64,000 nt of DNA from Streptomyces sp. H27-H1 (GTDB lineage Bacteria; Actinomycetota; Actinomycetes; Streptomycetales; Streptomycetaceae): contig NZ_JAPNLJ010000016.1 of the NCBI RefSeq assembly GCF_026627445.1, forward strand, positions 124,001 through 188,000, given 5' to 3'. Below, in pieces: positions 48,351 to 57,130 of this stretch; position 1 is the stretch's first letter; each line of letters begins with the position of its first letter. The position numbers were made by a program, and so were the translations under genes. The notes beneath the pieces are model-generated. The model searched no databases, was not told the origin of the DNA, and was given only the letters and a program-made list of their open reading frames with translations.

Positions 48351-50465
48351 ATGACAGAGCGCCAGAAGGACCGTCCGTGGCTCATGCGGACGTACGCCGG
48401 CCACTCCACGGCCGAGGCGTCCAACGAGCTGTACCGCCGCAACCTCGCCAAGGGCCAGACCGGCCTGTCGGTCGCGTTCGACCTGCCGACACAGACCGGC
48501 TACGACCCCGACCACATCCTCGCCCGCGGCGAGGTCGGCCGGGTCGGGGTCCCGGTCTCCCATCTGGGCGACATGCGACGGCTGTTCCAGGACATACCCC
48601 TGGAGCAGATGAACACCTCGATGACGATCAACGCCACCGCCATGTGGCTGCTGGCGCTCTACCAGGTGGCCGCGGAGGAGCAGGGCGCGGACATCACCCA
48701 GCTCCAGGGCACCACCCAGAACGACATCGTCAAGGAGTACCTCTCGCGCGGGACGCACGTCTTCCCGCCCGGGCCCTCGCTCCGCCTGACGACGGACATG
48801 ATCGCGTACACGGTCAACCACATCCCGAAGTGGAACCCGATCAACATCTGCAGCTACCACCTGCAGGAGGCCGGGGCCACCCCCGTCCAGGAGATCTCGT
48901 ACGCGATGTCCACGGCCATCGCGGTCCTGGACTCGGTGCGCGACTCGGGCCAGGTCCCGCCCGAGCGGTTCGGCGAGGTCGTCGCACGGATCTCCTTCTT
49001 CGTGAACGCGGGCGTCCGCTTCATCGAGGAGATGTGCAAGATGCGCGCCTTCGGCCGCATCTGGGACAAGGTCACCCGCGAGCGCTACGGCATCGAGAAC
49101 GAGAAGCAGCGCCGGTTCCGCTACGGGGTCCAGGTCAACTCCCTGGGCCTGACCGAGGCGCAGCCGGAGAACAACGTCCAGCGGATCGTGCTGGAGATGC
49201 TCGCGGTCACCCTCTCCAAGGACGCCCGCGCCCGCGCCGTGCAGCTGCCGGCCTGGAACGAGGCGCTGGGCCTGCCCCGGCCCTGGGACCAGCAGTGGTC
49301 GCTGCGCATCCAGCAGGTCCTCGCCCTCGAGAGCGACCTGCTGGAGTACGAGGACATCTTCGCCGGCTCGCACGTCATCGAGGCCAAGGTCGAGTCCCTG
49401 GTGGCCGAGTGCCTGGCCGAGATCGACCGGATCCAGGAGATGGGCGGCGCCATGGCGGCCGTCGAGTCCGGATACCTCAAGGGCGAGCTGGTCTCCTCGC
49501 ACGCCGAGCGGCGGGCCCGGATCGAGGCCGGCGAGGACAAGATCGTCGGAGTCAACTGCTTCCAGCAGACGGAGGAGAACCCGCTCACCTCCGACCTGGA
49601 CGGCGCCATCATGACGGTGGACGCTGCCGTCGAGGCACTGACCGTCGAGCGCATCGGCCGCTGGAAGGCCGAGCGGCAGGAGTCCTCGGACCGCCAGGGG
49701 GACGGCGACCCGTTCGTCTTCCCCACGGTCATGCAGGCCCTGGACCGGCTGAAGGAGGCCGCCACGGGGGACGAGAACCTCATGGAGGCCACCCTGGAGT
49801 GCGCCCGCGCCGGTGTCACCACCGGCGAGTGGTCCAACGCCCTGCGCGAGGTGTTCGGGGAGTTCCGGGCGCCGACCGGTGTCTCCTCGGCCCCGGTGGC
49901 CGTGACCGCCGAGGAGGGGACCCCCATGGCCCTCGTCCGCGCGAAGGTCTCCCGTACGGCCGAGGAGCTGGGCTCCGGCCGGCTGCGCCTGCTGGTCGGC
50001 AAGCCCGGCCTGGACGGGCACTCCAACGGCGCCGAGCAGATCGCCGTACGGGCCCGCGACGCCGGCTTCGAGGTGGTCTACCAGGGCATCCGGCTGACCC
50101 CCGAGGAGATCTCCTCGGCGGCTCTGGCCGAGGACGTGCACTGCGTGGGACTGTCCATCCTGTCGGGCTCGCACAGCGCGCTGGTCCCGGACGTACTGGA
50201 ACGCCTGCGCGCGGCGGGGGCGGGTGACATCCCCGTGGTCCTCGGCGGCATCATTCCCCAGGCCGACGCCGTGGCCCTCAAGAAGGCCGGGGTGGCCGCG
50301 GTCTTCACCCCGAAGGACTTCGGCATCACGGAGATCATCGGACGTATCGTCGACGAGATCCGCAAGGCGAACAAGCTCTACCCTCTCGACGGCACCGAAG
50401 GCGCCCCCGGCGCCGACACCACAGCCACCACAGACGCCATTGCAAGCACGGAGGTCCCCGCATGA
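48351..50465 (+). CDS. ecm: ethylmalonyl-CoA mutase (coenzyme B12-dependent)
   Basis: 704 residues. The N-terminal TIM-barrel region carries VAFDLPTQTGYDPDHILARG and MNTSMTINATAMWLLALYQV, typical of acyl-CoA mutases. The C-terminal B12 domain has LLVGKPGLDGHSNGAEQIAV (the DxHxxG cobalamin His loop), GLSILSGSHSALVPDVLERL and VVLGGIIPQADAVALKKAGV. Its position directly after ccr identifies ethylmalonyl-CoA rather than methylmalonyl-CoA mutase (MeaA of older literature). It converts (R)-ethylmalonyl-CoA to methylsuccinyl-CoA. The stop overlaps the lyase start. Confidence 0.95.
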   Translation: MTERQKDRPWLMRTYAGHSTAEASNELYRRNLAKGQTGLSVAFDLPTQTGYDPDHILARGEVGRVGVPVSHLGDMRRLFQDIPLEQMNTSMTINATAMWLLALYQVAAEEQGADITQLQGTTQNDIVKEYLSRGTHVFPPGPSLRLTTDMIAYTVNHIPKWNPINICSYHLQEAGATPVQEISYAMSTAIAVLDSVRDSGQVPPERFGEVVARISFFVNAGVRFIEEMCKMRAFGRIWDKVTRERYGIENEKQRRFRYGVQVNSLGLTEAQPENNVQRIVLEMLAVTLSKDARARAVQLPAWNEALGLPRPWDQQWSLRIQQVLALESDLLEYEDIFAGSHVIEAKVESLVAECLAEIDRIQEMGGAMAAVESGYLKGELVSSHAERRARIEAGEDKIVGVNCFQQTEENPLTSDLDGAIMTVDAAVEALTVERIGRWKAERQESSDRQGDGDPFVFPTVMQALDRLKEAATGDENLMEATLECARAGVTTGEWSNALREVFGEFRAPTGVSSAPVAVTAEEGTPMALVRAKVSRTAEELGSGRLRLLVGKPGLDGHSNGAEQIAVRARDAGFEVVYQGIRLTPEEISSAALAEDVHCVGLSILSGSHSALVPDVLERLRAAGAGDIPVVLGGIIPQADAVALKKAGVAAVFTPKDFGITEIIGRIVDEIRKANKLYPLDGTEGAPGADTTATTDAIASTEVPA

Positions 50466-51436
50466 CCACGCCCTCTTCCCCGGTCAACCGGCTGCGGCCG
50501 CGCCGCTCCTGCCTCGCGGTGCCGGGTTCCAACCCCCGGTTCCTGGAGAAGGCCCAGGGCCTGCCGGCCGACCAGGTCTTCCTGGACCTGGAGGACGCCT
50601 GCGCCCCGCTCGCCAAGGAGGGCGCCCGCCACACGATCGTGGAGGCGCTGAACCAGGGCGACTGGACCGGCAAGACCCGCGTGGTCCGCGTCAACGACTG
50701 GACCACGCACTGGACGTACCGCGATGTGATCACGGTCGTCGAGGGCGCCGGCCAGAACCTCGACTGCATCATGCTGCCGAAGGTCCAGGACGCCCAGCAG
50801 GTGGTGGCCCTCGACCTCCTGCTGACGCAGATCGAGAAGACCATGGGCTTCGAGGTCGGCAAGATCGGCATCGAGGCGCAGATCGAGAACGCCAAGGGCC
50901 TGGTGAACGTCGACGAGATCGCCGGCGCCTCGCCGCGGCTGGAGACCATCATCTTCGGGCCGGCCGACTTCATGGCCTCCATCAACATGAAGTCGCTGGT
51001 CGTGGGCATGCAGCCGCCCGGTTACGGCGCGGACGCCTACCACTACATCCTGATGCGGATCCTGATGGCGGCCCGCATGCACGACCTGCAGGCGATCGAC
51101 GGCCCCTTCCTGCAGATCAAGAACGTCGACGGCTACCGCGAGGTCGCCGGGCGCGCGGCGGCCCTGGGCTTCGACGGCAAGTGGGTGCTGCACCCCGGCC
51201 AGGTCGACGCGGCCAACGAGGTCTTCTCTCCCTCGCAGGAGGACTACGACCACTCCGAGCTGATCCTCGACGCGTACGACTGGTGCACCTCCGAGGCGGG
51301 CGGCAAGAAGGGCTCGGCGATGCTCGGCGACGAGATGATCGACGAGGCCAGCCGCAAGATGGCGCTGGTCATCTCGGGCAAGGGCCGCGCCGCCGGCATG
51401 CAGCGCACCACCAAGTTCGAGATCCCGGAGGGCTAG
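50462..51436 (+). CDS. HpcH/HpaI aldolase family CoA-ester lyase (malyl/beta-methylmalyl-CoA lyase)
   Basis: 324 residues. RLRPRRSCLAVPGSNPRFLE, VFLDLEDACAPLAKEGAR (metal-binding E-D), GIEAQIENAKGLVN, ETIIFGPADFMASINMKSL and GKWVLHPGQVDAANEVFSPS follow the CitE/Mcl barrel order. In this context it should split beta-methylmalyl-CoA into glyoxylate and propionyl-CoA and act on L-malyl-CoA. ATG 50462 overlaps the mutase stop (ATGA), so expression is coupled. Mg2+-dependent family; cytosolic. Confidence 0.93.
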   Translation: MTTPSSPVNRLRPRRSCLAVPGSNPRFLEKAQGLPADQVFLDLEDACAPLAKEGARHTIVEALNQGDWTGKTRVVRVNDWTTHWTYRDVITVVEGAGQNLDCIMLPKVQDAQQVVALDLLLTQIEKTMGFEVGKIGIEAQIENAKGLVNVDEIAGASPRLETIIFGPADFMASINMKSLVVGMQPPGYGADAYHYILMRILMAARMHDLQAIDGPFLQIKNVDGYREVAGRAAALGFDGKWVLHPGQVDAANEVFSPSQEDYDHSELILDAYDWCTSEAGGKKGSAMLGDEMIDEASRKMALVISGKGRAAGMQRTTKFEIPEG

Positions 51437-51441
51437 GCACC

Positions 51442-51954
51442 ATGCAGTTCGGACGCACCTACGAAGAGTTCGAGATCGGCGCGGTCTACAAGCACTGGCC
51501 CGGAAAGACGGTCACCGAGTACGACGACCACCTCTTCTGCCTGCTGACCATGAACCACCACCCGCTCCACATGGACAGCAACTACGCGGAGAACACGACC
51601 GACTTCGGCAAGAACGTCGTCGTGGGCAACTACATCTACTCGCTGCTGCTGGGCATGTCGGTGCCGGACGTCTCCGGCAAGGCCATCGCCAACCTGGAGA
51701 TCGAGTCGCTGCGGCACGTGGCGCCGACCTTCCACGGCGACACGCTCTACGGCGAGACCGAGGTCCTCGACAAGACCCCGTCGAAGTCGAAGAACGACCG
51801 CGGCATCGTCTACGTGGAGACCAAGGGCTACAAGCAGGACGGCACCCTCGTCTGCGTCTTCCGGCGCAAGGTGATGGTCCCGACCGAGACGTACATCAAG
51901 GAGCGCGGCGGCGAGCAGCCCGGCCGCCCCACGCTGAAGGAACAGGGGAAGTAG
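51442..51954 (+). CDS. MaoC-type dehydratase (putative mesaconyl-CoA hydratase)
   Basis: 170 residues, a single hot-dog domain. FGRTYEEFEIGAVYKHWPGK, the active-site helix NHHPLHMDSNYAENTTDFGK (hydratase D/N-H region), NYIYSLLLGMSVPDVSGKAI and HVAPTFHGDTLYGETEVLDK are intact. Mesaconyl-CoA hydratases of alphaproteobacteria are about 340 residues with two hot-dog domains; this half-size form presumably dimerises. The location between lyase and dehydrogenase fits the step mesaconyl-CoA to beta-methylmalyl-CoA. The 5-bp gap on each side implies one transcript. Confidence 0.9.
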   Translation: MQFGRTYEEFEIGAVYKHWPGKTVTEYDDHLFCLLTMNHHPLHMDSNYAENTTDFGKNVVVGNYIYSLLLGMSVPDVSGKAIANLEIESLRHVAPTFHGDTLYGETEVLDKTPSKSKNDRGIVYVETKGYKQDGTLVCVFRRKVMVPTETYIKERGGEQPGRPTLKEQGK

Positions 51955-51958
51955 AACC

Positions 51959-53164
51959 ATGAGCCGACTTGCCCAGACCGCCGGCCTGACGGACGACCAG
52001 AGGGACATCCTCAAGACCGTCCGGGAGTTCGTCGACAAGGAGATCATCCCGGTCGCGACCGAGCTGGAGCACCGCGACGAGTACCCGCAGGCGATCGTCG
52101 ACGGCCTCAAGGAACTCGGCCTGTTCGGCCTGATGATCCCGGAGGAGTACGGCGGCCTGGGTGAGTCGCTGCTCACCTACGCGCTGTGCGTCGAGGAGAT
52201 CGCGCGCGGCTGGATGTCCGTCTCGGGCATCATCAACACCCACTTCATCGTGGCGTACATGCTCAAGCAGCACGGCACCCAGGAGCAGCGGGAGTACTTC
52301 CTCCCGCGGATGGCGCTGGGCGAGGTGCGCGGCGCGTTCTCGATGTCCGAGCCGGGGCTCGGCTCCGATGTGTCGGCCATCACCTCCAAGGCGGTGAGGG
52401 ACGGTGACGAGTACGTCCTGAACGGCCAGAAGATGTGGCTGACGAACGGCGGCACGTCCACGCTGGTGGCCGTTCTGGTGCGCAGTGACGAAGGACACCC
52501 GGAGGGCACCGCCCCCCACAAGTCGATGACGACCTTCCTGGTGGAGAAGGAGGCCGGATTCGGTGAGGTCCGGCCCGGCCTGACCATTCCCGGCAAGATC
52601 GACAAGATGGGCTACAAGGGCGTCGACACGACCGAGCTCATCATGGACGGACTACGCATTCCGGCCAATCGGGTGCTGGGCGGGAAGACCGGCCGAGGGT
52701 TTTACCAAATGATGGACGGAGTCGAGGTCGGCCGCGTCAACGTGGCGGCCCGTGGTTGCGGCGTCGCGCAGCGTGCGTTCGAGCTGGGTGTCTCGTATGC
52801 CCAGCAACGTCACACTTTCGGCAAGGCGATCGCCGAGCACCAGGCGATCCAGTTCAAGCTGGCCGAGATGGCTACCAAGGTCGAAGCCGCCCATGCGATG
52901 ATGGTCAATGCAGCACGCAAAAAGGACTCCGGGGAACGAAACGACCTCGAGGCAGGGATGGCGAAGTACCTCGCCTCCGAGTACTGCAAGGAGGTGGTGG
53001 AGGACGCGTTCCGTATCCACGGTGGCTACGGCTTCTCGAAGGAGTACGAGATCGAGCGCCTCTACCGCGAGGCACCCATGCTGCTCATCGGCGAAGGTAC
53101 CGCCGAGATCCAGAAAATGATCATCGGGCGACGCCTGCTTGAGGAGTACCGACTCCAGGGCTGA
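51959..53164 (+). CDS. acyl-CoA dehydrogenase (putative methylsuccinyl-CoA dehydrogenase)
   Basis: 401 residues. PEEYGGLGESLLTYALCVEE, EVRGAFSMSEPGLGSDVSAI (FAD loop), QKMWLTNGGTSTLVAVLVRS, AARGCGVAQRAFELGVSYAQ and RIHGGYGFSKEYEIERLYRE are standard. The catalytic Glu is expected in the C-terminal YREAPMLLIGEGTAEIQK region. It oxidises methylsuccinyl-CoA to mesaconyl-CoA. Methylsuccinyl-CoA dehydrogenases of Rhodobacter are longer (about 550), so the assignment rests on context. The 3' third (from about 52640) uses visibly more A/T-ending codons than the 5' part. Confidence 0.88.
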   Translation: MSRLAQTAGLTDDQRDILKTVREFVDKEIIPVATELEHRDEYPQAIVDGLKELGLFGLMIPEEYGGLGESLLTYALCVEEIARGWMSVSGIINTHFIVAYMLKQHGTQEQREYFLPRMALGEVRGAFSMSEPGLGSDVSAITSKAVRDGDEYVLNGQKMWLTNGGTSTLVAVLVRSDEGHPEGTAPHKSMTTFLVEKEAGFGEVRPGLTIPGKIDKMGYKGVDTTELIMDGLRIPANRVLGGKTGRGFYQMMDGVEVGRVNVAARGCGVAQRAFELGVSYAQQRHTFGKAIAEHQAIQFKLAEMATKVEAAHAMMVNAARKKDSGERNDLEAGMAKYLASEYCKEVVEDAFRIHGGYGFSKEYEIERLYREAPMLLIGEGTAEIQKMIIGRRLLEEYRLQG

Positions 53165-53170
53165 AAGTCC

Positions 53171-53207
53171 CTTTTGCGGTAAATCATCCAGTGGTTTTCC
53201 GCAAAAG
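53171..53207. terminator. hairpin between the acyl-CoA dehydrogenase and psd genes
   Basis: CTTTTGCGG (53171-53179) and CCGCAAAAG (53199-53207) are perfect 9-bp arms around a 19-nt A/T-rich loop, starting 7 bp after the dehydrogenase stop. It is either a weak terminator that ends the pathway operon or an operator for psd. The 185-bp gap to psd also holds its likely promoter. Confidence 0.5.
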
Positions 53208-53349
53208 AGTCACTAGCAGTCACTGGGGCACGGTCATCGACTCGGCTTCTGGCTTGCCCAGTTGTTGCGCGCAACCGATAGCATTCCAGTAAAGCCGCCG
53301 TCCCGTCCCCCCGTTTGCGGCGCGGCATCACCCGCTACGAAGGTCATCC

Positions 53350-54006
53350 ATGCCCCACAGCCAAACCTCTGCACCTCGCGTCGGCCTCCTCGGTGGACGC
53401 CTCGCGCGCGGAGCATCGCCGTGGCTTCTGCCGACCGTCGCCACCGCCGCCGTCAGCCTCGTCCGGGCCCGCAAGTCCGGACGCTGGGCTGCAGTGGCCG
53501 TGCCCACCACCGCGCTCGCGGCGGGCATGCTGTGGTTCTTCCGCGACCCCGAGCGTGAGATCACGCAGGGCCGGGTCATCTCGCCCGCCGACGGTGTGGT
53601 GCAGAGCATCATGCCGTGGAAGGACGGGCGGACCCGCGTCGCGATCTTCATGAGCCCGCTGAACGTCCACGTCAACCGCGCGCCCCTCGCGGGCACGGTC
53701 ACGTCCGTGGAGCACATTCCCGGTGGATTCGTTCCGGCGTTCAACAAGGAGAGCGAGAACAACGAGCGCGTTGTCTGGCACTTCGACACCGAACTCGGCG
53801 ACATCGAGATGGTGCAGATCGCCGGCGCCGTCGCCCGTCGCATCGTCCCGTACCTGCCGGCCGGCACCAAGGTGGAGCAGGGCGAACGCATCGGTCTGAT
53901 CCGCTTCGGCTCACGCGTCGACATCTACCTCCCCGAGGGCGTCGAGGTCGCGGTCGAGGTCGGACAGGCCACCACCGCGGGGGTGACCCGAATTGACCGT
54001 GACTGA
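53350..54006 (+). CDS. psd: phosphatidylserine decarboxylase
   Basis: 218 residues, the short PSD-A type. FFRDPEREI, VISPADGVVQSIMPW (catalytic Asp), FMSPLNVHVNRAPLAG (His triad member) and LIRFGSRVDIYLP, where Gly187-Ser188 is the self-cleavage site that creates the pyruvoyl group. An N-terminal hydrophobic stretch (AVAVPTTALAAGMLWFF) anchors it to the membrane. It converts phosphatidylserine to phosphatidylethanolamine. The stop lies inside the pssA 5' end, so the two genes are coupled. Confidence 0.95.
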   Translation: MPHSQTSAPRVGLLGGRLARGASPWLLPTVATAAVSLVRARKSGRWAAVAVPTTALAAGMLWFFRDPEREITQGRVISPADGVVQSIMPWKDGRTRVAIFMSPLNVHVNRAPLAGTVTSVEHIPGGFVPAFNKESENNERVVWHFDTELGDIEMVQIAGAVARRIVPYLPAGTKVEQGERIGLIRFGSRVDIYLPEGVEVAVEVGQATTAGVTRIDRD

Positions 54007-54862
54007 ACCTGAGAGTCCGGCGACTCCGTCGACCGGATGGGTGCCCGAGGCGTCCGAGGAGGAGTCCACCGAGGACGACATGCCGCTGTCACTGCGGCTG
54101 TCGATAGCGGACACCCTGACCCTCGGCAACGCGACCTGCGGATTCATGGCGGTGTACTTCACCACCACCGGGATCCTCATCCCGCACCTCACCGGCAGCG
54201 GCGAGTCGGGCATGGCCCGCAGCAGCGCCGCGACGGCAGTGATACTGATGCTGCTCGCCGCGGTCTTCGACCTCTTCGACGGCATCGTGGCCCGCAAGCT
54301 GCGCAGCTCGCCGATGGGCGCGGAGCTGGACAACCTGTCCGACCTGATCAGCTTCGGCCTGGCTCCCGCGTACTTCGTGCTCGTCTACGGCATGGTCGCC
54401 GATGACGCGGTGCAGAAGATGTCGGCGCTGGCCGCGATCGTGGTCCTGCTGGCAGTGGTACTGCGCCTCGCGAGATTCAGCTGCGTGACGATGAAGGACG
54501 GCATGTTCCAGGGCATGCCGAGCCCCTTCGGTGCGCTGACGGTCGTCTCGATCGTGCTGCTGGAGCTGCCGTTCATTCCGACGCTGCTGGCGATCGTCGG
54601 GGTGGCCTGGCTGATGGTGAGCCGGGTCGAGTACCCCAAGCCCCGGGGCGTCCTCGCGGTGGCGATGCTGAGCTGGATCGTCGCGGCGATGGGGCTGCTG
54701 GCGGCCTGGGCGTTCGACGCTCCGGGCGGCGGGCTGCTGCTCCAGACCGGCTGCGCGCTGCAGATCGCTCTGGCGGCGACCATCCCGCTGTTCGCGACGA
54801 CCCGCCGGGCGAACACGTTCCGGCACAACCGGCGCGAGGCGCGGGCCACGCAGGCCCCGTAG
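53993..54862 (+). CDS. pssA: CDP-diacylglycerol-serine O-phosphatidyltransferase
   Basis: About 287-289 residues; the start is TTG 53993 (GGGGGTG at 7 bp) or GTG 53999. The CDP-alcohol phosphotransferase motif is complete: FDLFDGIVARKLRSSPMG and ELDNLSD (DGxxAR...GxxxDxxxD). Six to eight hydrophobic helices follow (YFVLVYGMVADDAVQ, AAIVVLLAVVLRLARF and others). It makes phosphatidylserine from CDP-diacylglycerol and serine, the substrate of Psd encoded just before. A strong terminator ends the unit. Confidence 0.95.
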   Translation: MTVTEPESPATPSTGWVPEASEEESTEDDMPLSLRLSIADTLTLGNATCGFMAVYFTTTGILIPHLTGSGESGMARSSAATAVILMLLAAVFDLFDGIVARKLRSSPMGAELDNLSDLISFGLAPAYFVLVYGMVADDAVQKMSALAAIVVLLAVVLRLARFSCVTMKDGMFQGMPSPFGALTVVSIVLLELPFIPTLLAIVGVAWLMVSRVEYPKPRGVLAVAMLSWIVAAMGLLAAWAFDAPGGGLLLQTGCALQIALAATIPLFATTRRANTFRHNRREARATQAP

Positions 54863-54880
54863 CACCGGCTGTACGCATTT

Positions 54881-54922
54881 CGGAAGGGCCCCGGCCGCCA
54901 CCAGGCGACCGGGGCCCTTCCG
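54881..54922. terminator. strong terminator after pssA
   Basis: Perfect 14-bp arms CGGAAGGGCCCCGG and CCGGGGCCCTTCCG; the loop itself contains a second CGCC/GGCG pairing. Starts 19 bp past the stop. Confidence 0.88.
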
Positions 54923-55036
54923 CATGCCCGGGGGCCCCTGCGTGGGACCGGAGGCGGCCGGGGACCGCGGGCCCGGATTAAACTAGGTGTCGGAAAACCG
55001 CCAGCCCGGACCCTGCCCGCCCGGGAGGATGGAGCC

Positions 55037-56530
55037 ATGCACACCGACACGGAGCGTTGCGTACGGGCCGTCCGGTCCAAGGACGCACGGTTCGACGGCT
55101 GGTTCTTCACCGCCGTCAGGACCACCGGCATCTACTGCCGGCCCAGCTGCCCCGCCGTCCCGCCCAAGGTCGAGAACATGACCTTCCTGCCCAGTGCCGC
55201 CGCCTGCCAGCAGAGCGGCTACCGGGCCTGCAAACGGTGCCGGCCCGACACCTCCCCCGGATCCCCGGAGTGGAACGCCCGCGCCGACACCGTCGCCCGC
55301 GCCATGCGCCTCATCCAGGACGGTGTGGTGGACCGCGAGGGCGTCCCGGGGCTGGCCGCGAAGCTCGGCTACTCCTCCCGCCAGCTGGAGCGCCAGCTGC
55401 TGGCGGAGCTCGGCGCCGGACCGCTCGCCCTCGCCCGTGCCCAGCGCGCCCAGACCGCCCGGCTGCTGATCGAGACCTCGGCCCTCCCGATGGGCGACAT
55501 CGCCTTCGCCTCCGGGTTCTCCTCGATCCGGACCTTCAACGACACCGTCCGCGAGGTCTTCGCCCTGGCCCCCAGCGAGCTACGGGTCCGGGCAGCCGGC
55601 CGGGGGCCCGGGACGGCCCAGGTGCCCGGCACCATCAGCCTGCGGCTCCCCTTCCGTGCCCCGCTCACCCCCGACAACCTCTTCGGCCACCTCGCCGCGA
55701 CCGCCGTCCCCGGCGTCGAGGAGTGGCGTGCCGGCTCCTACCGCCGCACCCTGCGCCTGCCCTACGGCACGGGCGTGGTCGCACTCACCCCGCAGCCCGA
55801 CCACATCGGCTGCCGGCTCGCCCTGACCGACCTGCGCGACCTCACCATCGCCATCAGCCGCTGCCGCCGGCTCCTGGACCTCGACGCCGACCCCGAGGCC
55901 GTCGACGAGCAGCTGCGCGCCGATCCGCTGCTGGCCCCGCTCGTGGACAAGGCTCCCGGGCGCCGGGTGCCGCGTACGGTCGACGCGGAGGAGTTCGCCG
56001 TACGGGCGGTCCTGGGGCAGCAGGTGTCCACCGCCGCGGCGCGTACGCACGCCGCCCGGCTGGTGGCCGCCCACGGGGAGCCGGTGACCGACCCCGACCC
56101 CGAGGGCGGGCTGACGCACCTGTTCCCCTCCTCGCGGGCGCTGGCCGGGCTCGATCCCGAGTCGCTGGCCCAGTCGCTGGCCCTGCCGCGCAGCCGGCGG
56201 GACACCCTCACCACGCTCGTGGCGGCGCTGGCCGACGGCTCGCTGCCGCTCGGCATCGACAGCGACTGGGAGGCGGCCCGCGCACGGCTGGGCGCGCTGC
56301 CCGGGTTCGGGCCGTGGACCACCGAGATCATCGCGATGCGGGCCCTGGGCGACCCGGATGCCTTCATCCCCGCCGACCTCGGGATCCGGCGGGCCGCCAA
56401 GGGGCTCGGGCTGCCGTCCACACCCGCCGCGCTGACGGCCCGCGCGGCGCACTGGCGGCCCTGGCGCGCGTACGCCGTCCAGTACCTGTGGGCCACCGAG
56501 GACCACGCCATCAACGTCCTGCCCGCCTGA
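55037..56530 (+). CDS. Ada-like regulator fused to AlkA DNA-3-methyladenine glycosylase
   Basis: 497 residues in three parts. First, an Ada metal-binding domain, TTGIYCRPSCPAVPPKVENM ... RACKRCRPD (four Cys, one of which accepts methyl from phosphotriesters). Second, an AraC helix-turn-helix (about 95-180; LGYSSRQLERQLLAELGAGP and MGDIAFASGFSSIRTFNDTV). Third, an AlkA N-domain and HhH-GPD glycosylase (about 200-497; VRAVLGQQVSTAAARTHAAR, GALPGFGPWTTEIIAMRALG then DPDAFIPADLG with the catalytic Asp). It lacks the Ogt methyltransferase domain, which is supplied by the next gene. It senses and repairs alkylated DNA. GGAGG before the ATG. Confidence 0.95.
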   Translation: MHTDTERCVRAVRSKDARFDGWFFTAVRTTGIYCRPSCPAVPPKVENMTFLPSAAACQQSGYRACKRCRPDTSPGSPEWNARADTVARAMRLIQDGVVDREGVPGLAAKLGYSSRQLERQLLAELGAGPLALARAQRAQTARLLIETSALPMGDIAFASGFSSIRTFNDTVREVFALAPSELRVRAAGRGPGTAQVPGTISLRLPFRAPLTPDNLFGHLAATAVPGVEEWRAGSYRRTLRLPYGTGVVALTPQPDHIGCRLALTDLRDLTIAISRCRRLLDLDADPEAVDEQLRADPLLAPLVDKAPGRRVPRTVDAEEFAVRAVLGQQVSTAAARTHAARLVAAHGEPVTDPDPEGGLTHLFPSSRALAGLDPESLAQSLALPRSRRDTLTTLVAALADGSLPLGIDSDWEAARARLGALPGFGPWTTEIIAMRALGDPDAFIPADLGIRRAAKGLGLPSTPAALTARAAHWRPWRAYAVQYLWATEDHAINVLPA

Positions 56531-56584
56531 CAGTCCGACCGCCCGACCACCCGACCACCCGACCGCCGAAAGGTTACGAGCACC

Positions 56585-57112
56585 ATGCCCAGCAACGACA
56601 CCGGCATCCGCAGCAGCGGCGCCAAGCAGCACGCAGTCGTCGACAGCCCGTACGGCGAGCTCACCCTCGTCGCCACCGACGGGGTCCTCGTCGGGCTCTA
56701 CATGACCGGTCAGCGCCACCGCCCCGCCGAGGAGTTCTTCGGGGAGCGGGTCGCGGCCGGCGAGGCCCCCTTCCCCGAGGTGGTGCGGCAGCTGACCGCG
56801 TACTTCGCCGGGGAGCTCACCGAGTTCGACGTGCCGGTCCGGCTGGAGGGCACCGAGTTCCAGCGCAGCGTGTGGGAGCAGCTCGTACGGATTCCCTACG
56901 GACAGACCTGGTCCTACGGGGAGCTGGCCGCCAAGCTCGGCAAGCCGAACGCCTCGCGCGCGGTGGGGCTGGCCAACGGGAAGAACCCGGTCGGCATCAT
57001 CGTGCCGTGCCACCGCGTCATCGGGGCGTCCGGCTCCATGACCGGCTACGGCGGCGGCATCGACCGCAAGGTCCGCCTGCTCGCCTTCGAGTCGGGGGCC
57101 GAGCAGTTCTAG
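56585..57112 (+). CDS. ogt: methylated-DNA-[protein]-cysteine S-methyltransferase
   Basis: 175 residues. The active-site motif IIVPCHRVIGASGSMTGYGG (acceptor Cys) and the helix IPYGQTWSYGELAAKLGKPN are intact. The protein directly demethylates O6-methylguanine and is consumed in the reaction. It lies 54 bp after the Ada-AlkA gene, whose spacer is made of short GACCACCC-like repeats; the two very likely form an alkylation-repair operon. Convergent with the acetyltransferase gene. Confidence 0.95.
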   Translation: MPSNDTGIRSSGAKQHAVVDSPYGELTLVATDGVLVGLYMTGQRHRPAEEFFGERVAAGEAPFPEVVRQLTAYFAGELTEFDVPVRLEGTEFQRSVWEQLVRIPYGQTWSYGELAAKLGKPNASRAVGLANGKNPVGIIVPCHRVIGASGSMTGYGGGIDRKVRLLAFESGAEQF

Positions 57113-57130
57113 CACCCCTGCTGCCGCGGC

